Assembly (NCBI RefSeq): GCF_034424525.1
Contig: NZ_CP139983.1
Location: 1 to 20,030 of the forward strand
Reading direction: 5' to 3'
Length of the DNA: 20,030 nt
Origin: Sphingobium yanoikuyae
GTDB lineage: Bacteria; Pseudomonadota; Alphaproteobacteria; Sphingomonadales; Sphingomonadaceae
Shown: in pieces, positions 6,326 to 12,565 of the stretch
How the letters are laid out: the number at the start of each line of letters is the position of its first letter
Numbering within the stretch: the stretch's first letter is position 1
Notes under the pieces: model-generated
Told to the model about the DNA's origin: nothing
The model's database searches: none
The model's input: the letters and a program-made list of their open reading frames with translations, nothing else
Made by a program: the position numbers and the translations under genes

Positions 6326-7232
6326 TTTGGGCGGCGGACTGGTTGAAGGCCACCAGCACCGGCATTTCGGGTATGTCCCCGCGTAGCTTGGCGCGGCGGA
6401 CGATACTATGTTGGTCGATCAGGTTTTGCGCGTCGCGGCGGCCGCTCATGGTTTTCGGGAGCCACATCATCGAAACCCGCTCGACCTTGCGGCCCTTCTT
6501 GATCGGCGTGAACTCGACCCAGAAGGGGCAGAGCTTGTTGATTTCGTCCTGCGCAACCTTGAGGCAGTATTTGTTGAAATCGGCGAAGCGTTCCAACTTG
6601 CCTTCCGGCACGTTGAGCAGCCCGCGCAGCTCCGCAATCGTGAACTCTTCGCTTTGCTTGTATTCGAGGCCGATCCGCCGTTCGATCATTTCATAGAGGC
6701 ACAGCGCATATTTCGACTCGAAACAATACATCACCTGCGTCTTGAGACGGGCATAGACCTCGCTGTTGCGCAGTATCTCAATCAGCTCCTCGGGAATCCG
6801 ATAATGGAGGAAGCCGTCTTTCTCGAGGCTTTCGTCGCTGGGGCCGAGAAGCTGGACGCGGCGCTTGTAGCTCTTGCCGGCCTTGCGGATGGTGACGATC
6901 GCGATCGTGCCCATCAGGCGCAGCAGCGAGCTTTCTATGCGCTCATTGCCCTGGTGCGTGCCCTTGAGCGCGGATTTGGCGATGCGGTGAATGACCGGCT
7001 CGCCGATCCGGTCCCAGGCGTTCGCGATCAGCAGATTGTAGATTCGCCGATCGGCGAGGGTGAGGGGCGACAGCTCAACAATATCGACCAGTTCGCCAGG
7101 TTTGACGATTTCCCCGTAATTGGCGGGATCGAAAGGGTTTCCGCGCCCCCTTTGGGCGAGGGTCAGGGCGGTTTCGTTGCCCGAGGCAGTCTTTGCCTTG
7201 CCGTCCTTCACTGGTGAGTTTGTCAAAGCCAT
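6321..7232 (-). CDS. repA: Plasmid replication initiator protein, Rep_3/RepB-type
   Basis: A 303-residue replication initiator of the Rep_3 (winged-helix) superfamily. Typical phrases are LSPLTLADRRIYNLLIANAW near residue 55, a basic stretch RKAGKSYKRRVQLLGP, VYARLKTQVMYCFESKYALCLYEMIERR (about 165-192) and FTIAELRGLLNVPEGKLERFADFNKYCLKVAQDEIN. Such proteins bind iterons as monomers to open the origin, and repress their own promoter as dimers. The start at 7232 is preceded by AAGGTGAGGG, where a half-iteron overlaps the ribosome binding site. The iteron array follows upstream at 7303-7436. It is convergent with the RHH gene. Confidence 0.9.
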   Translation of the reverse strand: MALTNSPVKDGKAKTASGNETALTLAQRGRGNPFDPANYGEIVKPGELVDIVELSPLTLADRRIYNLLIANAWDRIGEPVIHRIAKSALKGTHQGNERIESSLLRLMGTIAIVTIRKAGKSYKRRVQLLGPSDESLEKDGFLHYRIPEELIEILRNSEVYARLKTQVMYCFESKYALCLYEMIERRIGLEYKQSEEFTIAELRGLLNVPEGKLERFADFNKYCLKVAQDEINKLCPFWVEFTPIKKGRKVERVSMMWLPKTMSGRRDAQNLIDQHSIVRRAKLRGDIPEMPVLVAFNQSAAQR

Positions 7233-7258
7233 GCCCTCACCTTAACAGCAACGGTGAG
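7213..7258 (-). promoter_or_regulatory. repA operator of half-iterons
   Basis: Three copies of the half-iteron CTCACC/GGTGAG flank the repA start: GGTGAG at 7213-7218 (in codons 5-8), CTCACC at 7236-7241 (overlapping the ribosome binding site) and GGTGAG at 7253-7258. The last two face each other across 11 bp. Inverted half-iterons at a rep promoter are the usual site for repression by Rep dimers. Confidence 0.65.
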
Positions 7259-7302
7259 CTACGCAAATCCTAAAGCTCGCCGTTCGCGATCAGGGGAGAG
7301 GC

Positions 7303-7436
7303 TACCCCAAAACTCACCGTCAATTTTGCGGATACCCCAAAGCTCACCGGACTCGACCCCAACACTCACTTTTACCGCCCCCAAAACTCACCGAAGGCTA
7401 CCCCAAAACTCACGCGACTCGACCCCAACACTCACT
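7303..7436 (+). repeat. Six direct iterons, consensus TACCCCAAAACTCACC
   Basis: 16-bp copies start at 7303, 7333, 7355, 7377, 7399 and 7421. The spacing is 30 bp once and then exactly 22 bp four times, about two helical turns, so bound initiators sit on one face. Two variants alternate in part: TACCCCAAA(A/G)CTCACC-type (7303, 7333, 7399; 7377 has GC for TA) and GACCCCAACACTCACT (7355, 7421). The pair 7333+7355 is repeated almost exactly as 7399+7421, 66 bp later. Confidence 0.9.
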
Positions 7437-7523
7437 TTTCGAGGTCATTTTTCCAAGTTTTCTGCGGGTTTGAGGCACCCTGAATCTTGAATCTAAGAAG
7501 AATCTTTGAATCAGAAGGTGAAC

Positions 7524-7539
7524 GGTGAGTTTTGGGGTA
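7524..7539 (-). repeat. Inverted iteron next to the DnaA box
   Basis: GGTGAGTTTTGGGGTA is the exact reverse complement of the consensus iteron. It faces the direct array across the AT-richer stretch and lies 8 bp before the DnaA box. Confidence 0.85.
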
Positions 7540-7547
7540 GCCCTGCC

Positions 7548-7556
7548 TGTGGATAA
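7548..7556 (-). other. Consensus DnaA box
   Basis: TGTGGATAA is the reverse complement of TTATCCACA, a perfect strong DnaA box. Its place beside the iterons suggests host DnaA helps to open the origin or load helicase. Confidence 0.8.
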
Positions 7557-7609
7557 CTCTGCGCCAGCAGGACCGACACGCCCAAAGAAAAAGAAAAGCA
7601 CCGCCTCTT

Positions 7610-7704
7610 GGGGCTTCGCCCCGCCGGCTCGCGGCCTACGGCCGCCCCGGATCGCTACGCGATCCTCCCACCCGGCATCCCCATGATGAGCCGGCTTTGC
7701 CGGC
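7610..7704. repeat. Cluster of four perfect triloop hairpins
   Basis: Four perfect stem-loops with 3-base loops follow each other: GGGGC-TTC-GCCCC (7610-7622), GCGGCC-TAC-GGCCGC (7631-7645), GGATCGC-TAC-GCGATCC (7649-7665) and GCCGGC-TTT-GCCGGC (7690-7704). They lie just beyond the DnaA box and lack U-tracts, so they are not ordinary terminators. A single-strand initiation or replication-strand structure is possible. Confidence 0.6.
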
Positions 7705-7744
7705 AAGCTTTTGATAATTTGGGAATGGGGACAAACCTCGCGCT

Positions 7745-7811
7745 CCTATCGCCCGCACACCGCCTAGACCCAGCGTTGCAAATGGCTTTCCAGAAAAGCC
7801 AGGCGGATAGG
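7745..7811. repeat. Long-range stem enclosing a smaller hairpin
   Basis: CCTATC (7745-7750) plus GCC (7751-7753) pair with GGC (7802-7804) plus GATAGG (7806-7811) with one bulged base. Inside lies GGCTTT (7784-7789) with AAAGCC (7795-7800). The stretch is not coding by any evidence I can see and may be an RNA element or DNA structure near the origin. Confidence 0.35.
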
Positions 7812-7909
7812 ACGACGCTCGATCGGAGAGGGCAGAGGACGCGGAAACGTTCCGGCAGGGGCGATTTCCGGGCCGGACAACGCGATTCCAATTGTTGAAC
7901 AGGGTTTCG

Positions 7910-7950
7910 GGCGGTGGAACGCCCATGGCGCTCCACCGCCTCCCAGGCGG
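7910..7950. repeat. Long hairpin with a competing second hairpin
   Basis: GGCGGTGGA (7910-7918) and CGCC (7920-7923) pair with GGCG (7927-7930) and TCCACCGCC (7932-7940) around a CAT loop, with a single A/C mismatch. The 3' arm overlaps a second perfect hairpin CCGCCT-CCC-AGGCGG (7936-7950). The two structures compete for the same bases, as in attenuators, though no reading frame or U-tract is linked to them. Confidence 0.5.
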
Positions 7951-8000
7951 CTGATTTTCCTGCGCGAGATCTACAACCCTTCGGGGCATCACCCACCGCC

Positions 8001-8049
8001 GTGCGAAATGCGAACGGTGAGCCGATACCCCAAAACTCACCTTTCGCAC
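8001..8049. repeat. Iteron nested inside a larger inverted repeat
   Basis: Outer arms GTGCGAAA (8001-8008) and TTTCGCAC (8042-8049) are perfect complements. Inside them GGTGAG (8016-8021) faces CTCACC (8036-8041) across 14 bp, and the full 16-bp iteron TACCCCAAAACTCACC occupies 8026-8041. The site is about 590 bp from the end of the main array. Confidence 0.75.
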
Positions 8050-8130
8050 GCCAGAGCGCGATTTCCTACGCTTTCGAGCGATTCCGGCGCGGCATATGTG
8101 CAGCGGAACGCCATTATTCGGATATCGTCT

Positions 8131-8147
8131 GTATATCGGAACGGTGG
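8131..8147. promoter_or_regulatory. TGTATATC-type repeat 4
   Basis: GTATATCGGAACGGTGG, preceded by T, shares 13 of 17 positions with the copies at 4218 and 5259. No supported gene starts downstream on the plus strand and the MFS gene ends just beyond, so this copy is hard to explain as a promoter and may be a binding site. Confidence 0.4.
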
Positions 8148-8163
8148 CTCTTTGTCGGGCGCC

Positions 8164-8173
8164 CGTTTAAACG
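8164..8173. repeat. Palindrome CGTTTAAACG (copy 3)
   Basis: This copy spans the stop codon of the MFS gene (8167-8169). Together with the copy at 9934-9943 it brackets the MFS and nucleotidyltransferase genes. Confidence 0.55.
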
Positions 8174-9366
8174 CCCTTACTCCGAGGCGAATGAACAAGC
8201 GACCATCGGCCGTTGAATATCCGCCACCCGATCAGGCCCGCGCCGACGCCTAACAAGCCGCCAACGAGGTAGGCGGACGGCGCGTCGTCCGGCACGAAAA
8301 GGCCGCCAACGACATAGCCGCCGATCGTGGCGGTGCGCGTCACCGCGCCGTAGATCGCGGCGACCTTGCCATGATCGGCGGGCGGGCACTCGGATTGCAG
8401 CAGGGTCCGCACGGCGACATTGTGAACGCTGTTCGCGCCCCCGCCGGCGATGAAGGCGATAGCGACGATCACGAGGCTTACGGGCGCGAGACCGATCAGC
8501 AGCATGGTCGCGCCCATGATCGCGGCGGTTCCGAACGCAGCCAGGCCGATCCTGCGGCCGATGATCCGTTCGGCCAGCGCCGCGCCGACCAGCATCCCGG
8601 CGGCCCACAAAGCGGTCAGCAGGCCGAACGTGGCAGGGCCGCTTTTCAGCGTCATGATGATAAGGAACACAAAGGCGACATCGGCAATGGCGGTCGCGAA
8701 CACTTCAAGACTAAGCGCGCCGGTCGCCACCATCACGCGCCGATTGCCCAGCAGCGGCCGATAATCGGCGAACAGCGTGGTTTCTTCCGTCTCATGCTTC
8801 TGCGGTACGCGGCGCAGACCGCTCATCGCGACGACGAGCAGCAACAGGGCGAAACTGGCGGCGTCAATCAGGAGGGCGTTTGTCGATCCCATCCAGCCCA
8901 CCAGCACGCCGCCGGCGACAGGACCGGCGAGCATCCCGAGGCTGCGGACGACTTCGAGAAAGCTGTTGGCCCGCGCGAGCGTCATGCCGAGCCCGCTTGC
9001 CAGAACCGGGATCAGCGCGAAGGTGGCCGCGCTGGAGATCGTGAACAACACACTGAGCAGCGCGGTCCCGACGAGCGTGAATGCGGGATAGTAGGCGATG
9101 AGCGCGATCACCGCCGCTTGCAGCGCCGACACCAGGACCAGCACGCGGGCCGCGTCCCTGCGGTCGATCAGCCGGCCCGCCCAGGGCGCGGCAATGAGGC
9201 CGGGTAGCAGCTCCACGATGAGCAGCGCCGGGACGCCATAGGCGGGCGCGCTTTCGGCGGTGCGGAACATCAGCGTCAGCAGCGTGATTTCGTCGCCGAT
9301 GGTCGAGACCGTCAGCGCGGCAAGGACCAGCCACCCCCAGCCTTGGCGAAACGCGATCATCACCAT
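8167..9366 (-). CDS. MFS transporter, probable drug/metabolite exporter
   Basis: A 399-residue integral membrane protein with about 10-12 hydrophobic segments. The loop AGRLIDRRDAARVLV (about 62-76) is the MFS motif A-like loop between helices 2 and 3. A second charged break near residue 195 (RRVPQKHETEETTLFADYRPLLGNRR) is the central cytoplasmic loop. The overall type resembles the EntS/MefA-like exporter group (MFS_3), proton-driven; the substrate is unknown. The ATG at 9366 overlaps the nucleotidyltransferase gene by 7 bp; the ATG at 9360 would give a TGATG junction. It is the last gene of the tra operon and reads as cargo. Its stop lies in a CGTTTAAACG palindrome. Confidence 0.8.
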   Translation of the reverse strand: MVMIAFRQGWGWLVLAALTVSTIGDEITLLTLMFRTAESAPAYGVPALLIVELLPGLIAAPWAGRLIDRRDAARVLVLVSALQAAVIALIAYYPAFTLVGTALLSVLFTISSAATFALIPVLASGLGMTLARANSFLEVVRSLGMLAGPVAGGVLVGWMGSTNALLIDAASFALLLLVVAMSGLRRVPQKHETEETTLFADYRPLLGNRRVMVATGALSLEVFATAIADVAFVFLIIMTLKSGPATFGLLTALWAAGMLVGAALAERIIGRRIGLAAFGTAAIMGATMLLIGLAPVSLVIVAIAFIAGGGANSVHNVAVRTLLQSECPPADHGKVAAIYGAVTRTATIGGYVVGGLFVPDDAPSAYLVGGLLGVGAGLIGWRIFNGRWSLVHSPRSKGV

Positions 9367-9950
9367 TGGGCCGCCTGCAGATCGGGCCAGAGGCTTTTCC
9401 AGCGCGCTAGTTTCGTCTCGTAGATGGCTTGCGTGATCTGTGCTCGGTTCGGCCGCACGACAGGGGCGAGAAGATCGGCGAGGCCGAACGGGGCGATCAT
9501 CTCGATGCCGCTGGCGCTAGGCCTCACGCCGATCGCGGCCGAGGTCGTGGGGAAGGTGGCGATGGCCTGGGCGGCCGAACGATAAGGCTCGATCGCATAG
9601 CCGAACCGCGCTTCATACCAGAGATGCACGCGGGCCTGGTTCTTGAGGTCGATACGCACCGGCATGTCGGGAAAGATGCGCGCGATCCTGGCCGCGTGCT
9701 CATTTTCCGCCTCTTCCGAGAGATCGGAGGCGTCGAAATAGACGAGATCCACATCGGCGATCCCATGCGTGGCAGGCAGGCCGAATGCCTCGTTCCAACG
9801 GGCCTGGGCGATGGCGCTGCCCGAGAGCCAGCAATCGGGCAGCGCCAGTTGCAGCCATGCCTTCATGATCCCGGACAGGATCGGATGCCCCAGCACCAGC
9901 GCCGTGAGGCCCTGTCGATCGCGGGCAGAAGGACGTTTAAACGACTTCAT
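9360..9950 (-). CDS. Nucleotidyltransferase-like protein (NTP_transf_6 type)
   Basis: A 196-residue protein resembling the NTP_transf_6 (DUF925) nucleotidyltransferase-like family. The signature is visible: GSAIAQARWNEAFG (about 44-57) and GIADVDLVYFD (63-73), with the likely metal-binding aspartates D66 and D68, followed by DLSEEAENEHAARI. A later phrase RIDLKNQARVHLWYEARFG (about 98-116) also fits the family. Substrate and product are unknown. Its start overlaps the traG stop by ATGA, so translation is coupled to a conjugation gene. The CGTTTAAACG palindrome at 9934-9943 falls in codons 3-6. Confidence 0.8.
   Translation of the reverse strand: MKSFKRPSARDRQGLTALVLGHPILSGIMKAWLQLALPDCWLSGSAIAQARWNEAFGLPATHGIADVDLVYFDASDLSEEAENEHAARIARIFPDMPVRIDLKNQARVHLWYEARFGYAIEPYRSAAQAIATFPTTSAAIGVRPSASGIEMIAPFGLADLLAPVVRPNRAQITQAIYETKLARWKSLWPDLQAAQW
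9934..9943. repeat. Palindrome CGTTTAAACG (copy 4)
   Basis: The copy lies in the first codons of the nucleotidyltransferase gene (FKR of MKSFKRP), 4 bp upstream of the end of traG. It is 1770 bp from copy 3. Confidence 0.55.
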
Positions 9951-11608
9951 GCCGGATCATATTTCCCGGCGAACTCGCGATCGGCATAATAGCGCAGCTT
10001 GGCGGCGACGATCGGCCGTTGCCCCGCGAGAAACAGGAGCTGGTAATCGTCGCGCAGCGTGCGGACTTCATCAGGCGTGAGCAGGGGCCGAGCGACATGC
10101 TGGACGCCGAAGGACAGGCCGCTTTCTTCCGCGTCGAGAGCGCGGCTCATGGTCTCGAACACCACCGTTTCCTGGCCGAGCAGATCGGAGACGAGCTTGG
10201 CGCTGTCGTGATCGTTGACGCCGAACACCTGCAGCACGCCGGCGTTGGACAGGAAAGTGCCGGCGCGGCGCTCATAGAGTGCGCGGAGTTGGTGGACGTC
10301 CTGTAGGATCGGCCAGAGCTGGATGCCGTAGCCGGCCATCAGGCCCATGGCGCGCTCGACGGGTTCGAGGCGGCCGAGCGCGGCGAACTCATCGAGCAGG
10401 AACAGGACGGGGCGGGCAGGGGAGGGCGGCGCGCGCGCCAGATCGGTCAACCCTTGGGCGAGCATCAGGCGCAGCCAGCGGGCATAGGTGGCGAGCCGAT
10501 CGGGCGGCAGCACCAGATAGACGCTGATGGGCCGCGCCTTCACATCGGCGAAGGTGAAATCCGAATGTCCCAGCACTGCCGTCATGCGGGGGCTGTCGAG
10601 GAAATGGGTATGGCGCTGCGCGGCCGACAGCACGCCGGCGGCTTCGCGATCGGACTTGCCGAGGTGGCGATTTGCCGCGCGGGCGGCGAGGCCGCCTTGC
10701 GCCTGCATCGCTTCGAGCTGCGCGGCGAAGGCGGCGGGCGCGAGAGTGAGGCGGTCGCGCAGGGTCGCGAGGGTGCGCGTTGCCGGTGGCTCACTGGTGG
10801 CGATCGACAGGATGATGCCGGCGATCAGCGCCTTGGCTTCTTCGTTCCAGTGAGCCTCGCCGGCTTCGCCGGGGGCGTCATAGACCAGCGCATCGGCCAG
10901 CGTCATGCAGTCGTCGGCGAGATCGAGGCCGGCGGGGTCGATCCGGTCGAGCGGGTTGAACGCGGCCGAGGGAATGCCGGTGACGCCAAATGGATCGAGA
11001 ACATGGACCGGGCCGAACCTTCCGCGCTGGCGGGCGGTGATGCGGGCATTCTCGCCCTTGGGGTCGATGCAGACGACCGGGCCGGGATAGTCGATCAGGT
11101 TGGGAATGATCGTGCCCACACCCTTGCCGGTGCGCGTCGGCGCGATCGTCAGCAGATGGGCGGGGCCGGCATAGCGCAGCGGCTTGCCGGTCTTGCGGTC
11201 GCGGCCGATCAACAGGCCGTCGCCATTTTGGGCGAGGGGCTTTGTCTCGCGATCCGAGGCGAAGCGGGCGGAGCCGTGGGTGGCATCGCTGTCGGGTCCG
11301 CCATAGCGCAGGATCAGGGGCTGGAAGAGGGCGCGCAGGGGCACGAGGATGATGACGAGGAAGGTCAGCATCATCACGGTCTGGTAGAGATGGGAATCAC
11401 GGGCCAGGCCGAGCAGCGAATGCAGGACATATTGCATACCGGCGGCCAGGACGATGCCGACGATCAGGCCGAGGATGGCGACACGGAACAGATGACGGAT
11501 CAGAGCAACCGGGCTGGTGACGAGGGCCGTGATCGCCCATATCGGTTGCTCGCGCGCGATGCGGGCGAGGTTGCGGATCGCGCGGCCGAGCTGGCGGAAC
11601 CATTCCAT
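9947..11608 (-). CDS. traG: Type IV coupling protein TraG/VirD4 family
   Basis: A 553-residue coupling ATPase that brings the relaxase-DNA complex to the type IV secretion channel at the inner membrane. Two N-terminal membrane segments (about 24-62 and 74-98) precede the soluble domain. Walker A is APTRTGKGVG (about 156-165), followed by IIPNLIDYPGPVVCIDPKGENARIT. Walker B is VLFLLDEFAALGR (about residue 400). The start at 11608 is one base after the stop of the preceding small gene (TGA, C, ATG); the frame stays open upstream but that part is cysteine- and proline-rich and unlike the family. The stop overlaps the nucleotidyltransferase start. Confidence 0.92.
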   Translation of the reverse strand: MEWFRQLGRAIRNLARIAREQPIWAITALVTSPVALIRHLFRVAILGLIVGIVLAAGMQYVLHSLLGLARDSHLYQTVMMLTFLVIILVPLRALFQPLILRYGGPDSDATHGSARFASDRETKPLAQNGDGLLIGRDRKTGKPLRYAGPAHLLTIAPTRTGKGVGTIIPNLIDYPGPVVCIDPKGENARITARQRGRFGPVHVLDPFGVTGIPSAAFNPLDRIDPAGLDLADDCMTLADALVYDAPGEAGEAHWNEEAKALIAGIILSIATSEPPATRTLATLRDRLTLAPAAFAAQLEAMQAQGGLAARAANRHLGKSDREAAGVLSAAQRHTHFLDSPRMTAVLGHSDFTFADVKARPISVYLVLPPDRLATYARWLRLMLAQGLTDLARAPPSPARPVLFLLDEFAALGRLEPVERAMGLMAGYGIQLWPILQDVHQLRALYERRAGTFLSNAGVLQVFGVNDHDSAKLVSDLLGQETVVFETMSRALDAEESGLSFGVQHVARPLLTPDEVRTLRDDYQLLFLAGQRPIVAAKLRYYADREFAGKYDPA

Positions 11609-11609
11609 G

Positions 11610-11891
11610 TCAGGCCATCCCGATCGGCGTGACAGCCAGCGCCGGGTCGGCGTCGGGATGGCCGAGCAGCTTGAGGATGATCGCGGTAGCAAGGGGGGGA
11701 GGCACGGCTTCCTCGCGCAGCATGTCGAACAGTGCGGCGTCATCCTCTGTCAGCGCCATGCCTTCGATCGCGAGATTGGCGCTGGCCTCTGCAGCATCCT
11801 CGCGCCACATGGCGACTTCGGCGGGCGTGCCGCGCACGAAATCGAGCGCGCGGACCTGGGCGCGGATCGCCTCGACATCGAGCCTGTTCAT
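11610..11891 (-). CDS. Small conserved-looking protein between traD and traG
   Basis: A 93-residue, mostly helical and acidic protein without signal or membrane segment. The phrase REDAAEASANLAIEGMALTEDDAALFDMLREE (about 30-61) loosely recalls VbhA-type small proteins (a helix ending in EG and then T), but the exact Fic-inhibition spacing is not met, so I do not assign it. It overlaps the traD stop by ATGA and ends one base before traG, so it is surely part of the transfer operon. A role as an accessory of TraG or as a small antitoxin are both open. Confidence 0.65.
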   Translation of the reverse strand: MNRLDVEAIRAQVRALDFVRGTPAEVAMWREDAAEASANLAIEGMALTEDDAALFDMLREEAVPPPLATAIILKLLGHPDADPALAVTPIGMA

Positions 11892-12283
11892 GGTGTGTTA
11901 CTCCCTTCCGCTTCCGCGTCGAACGCGCGTTTGCCGCGTCGCTTCCAGAGAGCCAGGACATTGTCGGCATCGTCGCCCTGCGCGCGCGCGGCAAGATCCA
12001 GCATCGCGCCGTAGAGGGTGGCGCGATCGTCGTCGGCCAGCTCGACCAGGCCGGCTTTCTGGATGAGGCCACCCAGCTCTATGAGATGGCGCGTGCGCTC
12101 GCGTCGGGCCACGACCCATCCTCTCGTATCAGTGCGGCGCGCGGCGGCTTCAAGCCTGTTTCTCGCCTGCGCCAGTTTGCTTTGTGCGTTCACCGTCGCC
12201 GCCAGCGCGTCGGCCAGTCTTACGCCCGCGTCCCTGAAAGAAGGCGGCACCCTTCGCGCGCCACGCCTCCTTTTCGTTCGCAT
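11888..12283 (-). CDS. traD: Conjugal transfer protein TraD
   Basis: A protein of up to 131 residues of the small TraD family found beside traG in Ti-type transfer regions (not the F-plasmid TraD ATPase). The diagnostic phrase is RERTRHLIELGGLIQKAGLVEL followed by ALYGAM-like helix text (RATLYGAMLDLAAR). The start is uncertain: ATG at 12283 overlaps traC by 134 bp, while a GTG at 12193 would overlap by 44 bp; both have weak ribosome binding sites. The basic N-terminus and short length suggest an accessory DNA-processing role at oriT. Its stop overlaps the next start by ATGA. Confidence 0.75.
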   Translation of the reverse strand: MRTKRRRGARRVPPSFRDAGVRLADALAATVNAQSKLAQARNRLEAAARRTDTRGWVVARRERTRHLIELGGLIQKAGLVELADDDRATLYGAMLDLAARAQGDDADNVLALWKRRGKRAFDAEAEGSNTP

Positions 12284-12455
12284 CAGCCGATTCCACGGCG
12301 GCAAGTAGCGCGCCGGCCAGCAGATCGAGATCGAGCGCATCGGCGCCGGTGGACGTGACCAGCTCGCCTAGTTGCTGGACCTTCTTCGCCTTGAGCGCGC
12401 GGGCCTTGTCGCCCAGCGCCTTCAACTCGGAGTCATAGTCGCGGACCTTGCGCAT
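12150..12455 (-). CDS. traC: Conjugal transfer protein TraC
   Basis: A 101-residue protein of the TraC family of Ti-like plasmids. The family phrase is DYDSELKALGDKARALKAKKVQQLGELVTSTGADALDLDLLAGALLAA, then KEAWRAKGAAFF. The basic tail (GRGRKTGRRAGGDGERTKQ) after residue 75 overlaps the traD frame. TraC is an accessory of the relaxosome. The ATG at 12455 has GGGAGAG just before it; an upstream ATG at 12476 is less likely. It is the first gene of the minus-strand tra operon, divergent from traA across the oriT region. Confidence 0.8.
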   Translation of the reverse strand: MRKVRDYDSELKALGDKARALKAKKVQQLGELVTSTGADALDLDLLAGALLAAVESADANEKEAWRAKGAAFFQGRGRKTGRRAGGDGERTKQTGAGEKQA

Positions 12456-12565
12456 ATTCTCTCCCTCGCGCTCCATGATCGGGAGCGGCAGCGTAGCACG
12501 ATCGCGGATGCAGGACAGCGGTTCCGAATGAGAAATGCGGCGAAGTCAATCACGCGAACGGCAGA

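Larger units (their letters stand above)
7266..7560. other. Iteron-type origin of replication (oriV)
   Basis: This region has every expected part of an iteron origin: six direct iterons, a degenerate copy at about 7266-7281 (TCCTAAAGCTCGCC core), an AT-richer stretch at about 7437-7520 with repeated TGAATCT (7481-7487, 7488-7494) and a partial TGAATC (7507-7512), one inverted iteron at 7524-7539, and a consensus DnaA box at 7548-7556. The initiator gene lies directly beside it. Opening is likely to occur in the TGAATCT stretch. Confidence 0.9.

Noticed and set aside
7303..7436. Possible CRISPR array
   Set aside because: Repeats are 16 bp with 6-14 bp between them and lie beside a Rep gene; these are iterons.
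7636..8049. Minus-strand frame in the origin-distal region
   Set aside because: Runs through hairpins and an iteron, has no family-like sequence and no clear ribosome binding site.
7914..8216. Plus-strand frame of 100 codons through the nested iteron
   Set aside because: It would translate the iteron, its inverted repeat and a TGTATATC word; these better explain the sequence.
8371..9207. Open frame of 278 codons opposite the MFS gene
   Set aside because: Very His/Gln/Arg-rich with no domain; antisense shadow of a well-supported membrane protein.
10454..11632. Open frame of 392 codons on the plus strand opposite traG
   Set aside because: It is the complement of a clear traG gene, rich in odd Gly/Ala/Asp composition without domains; GC-rich genes often leave such shadows.
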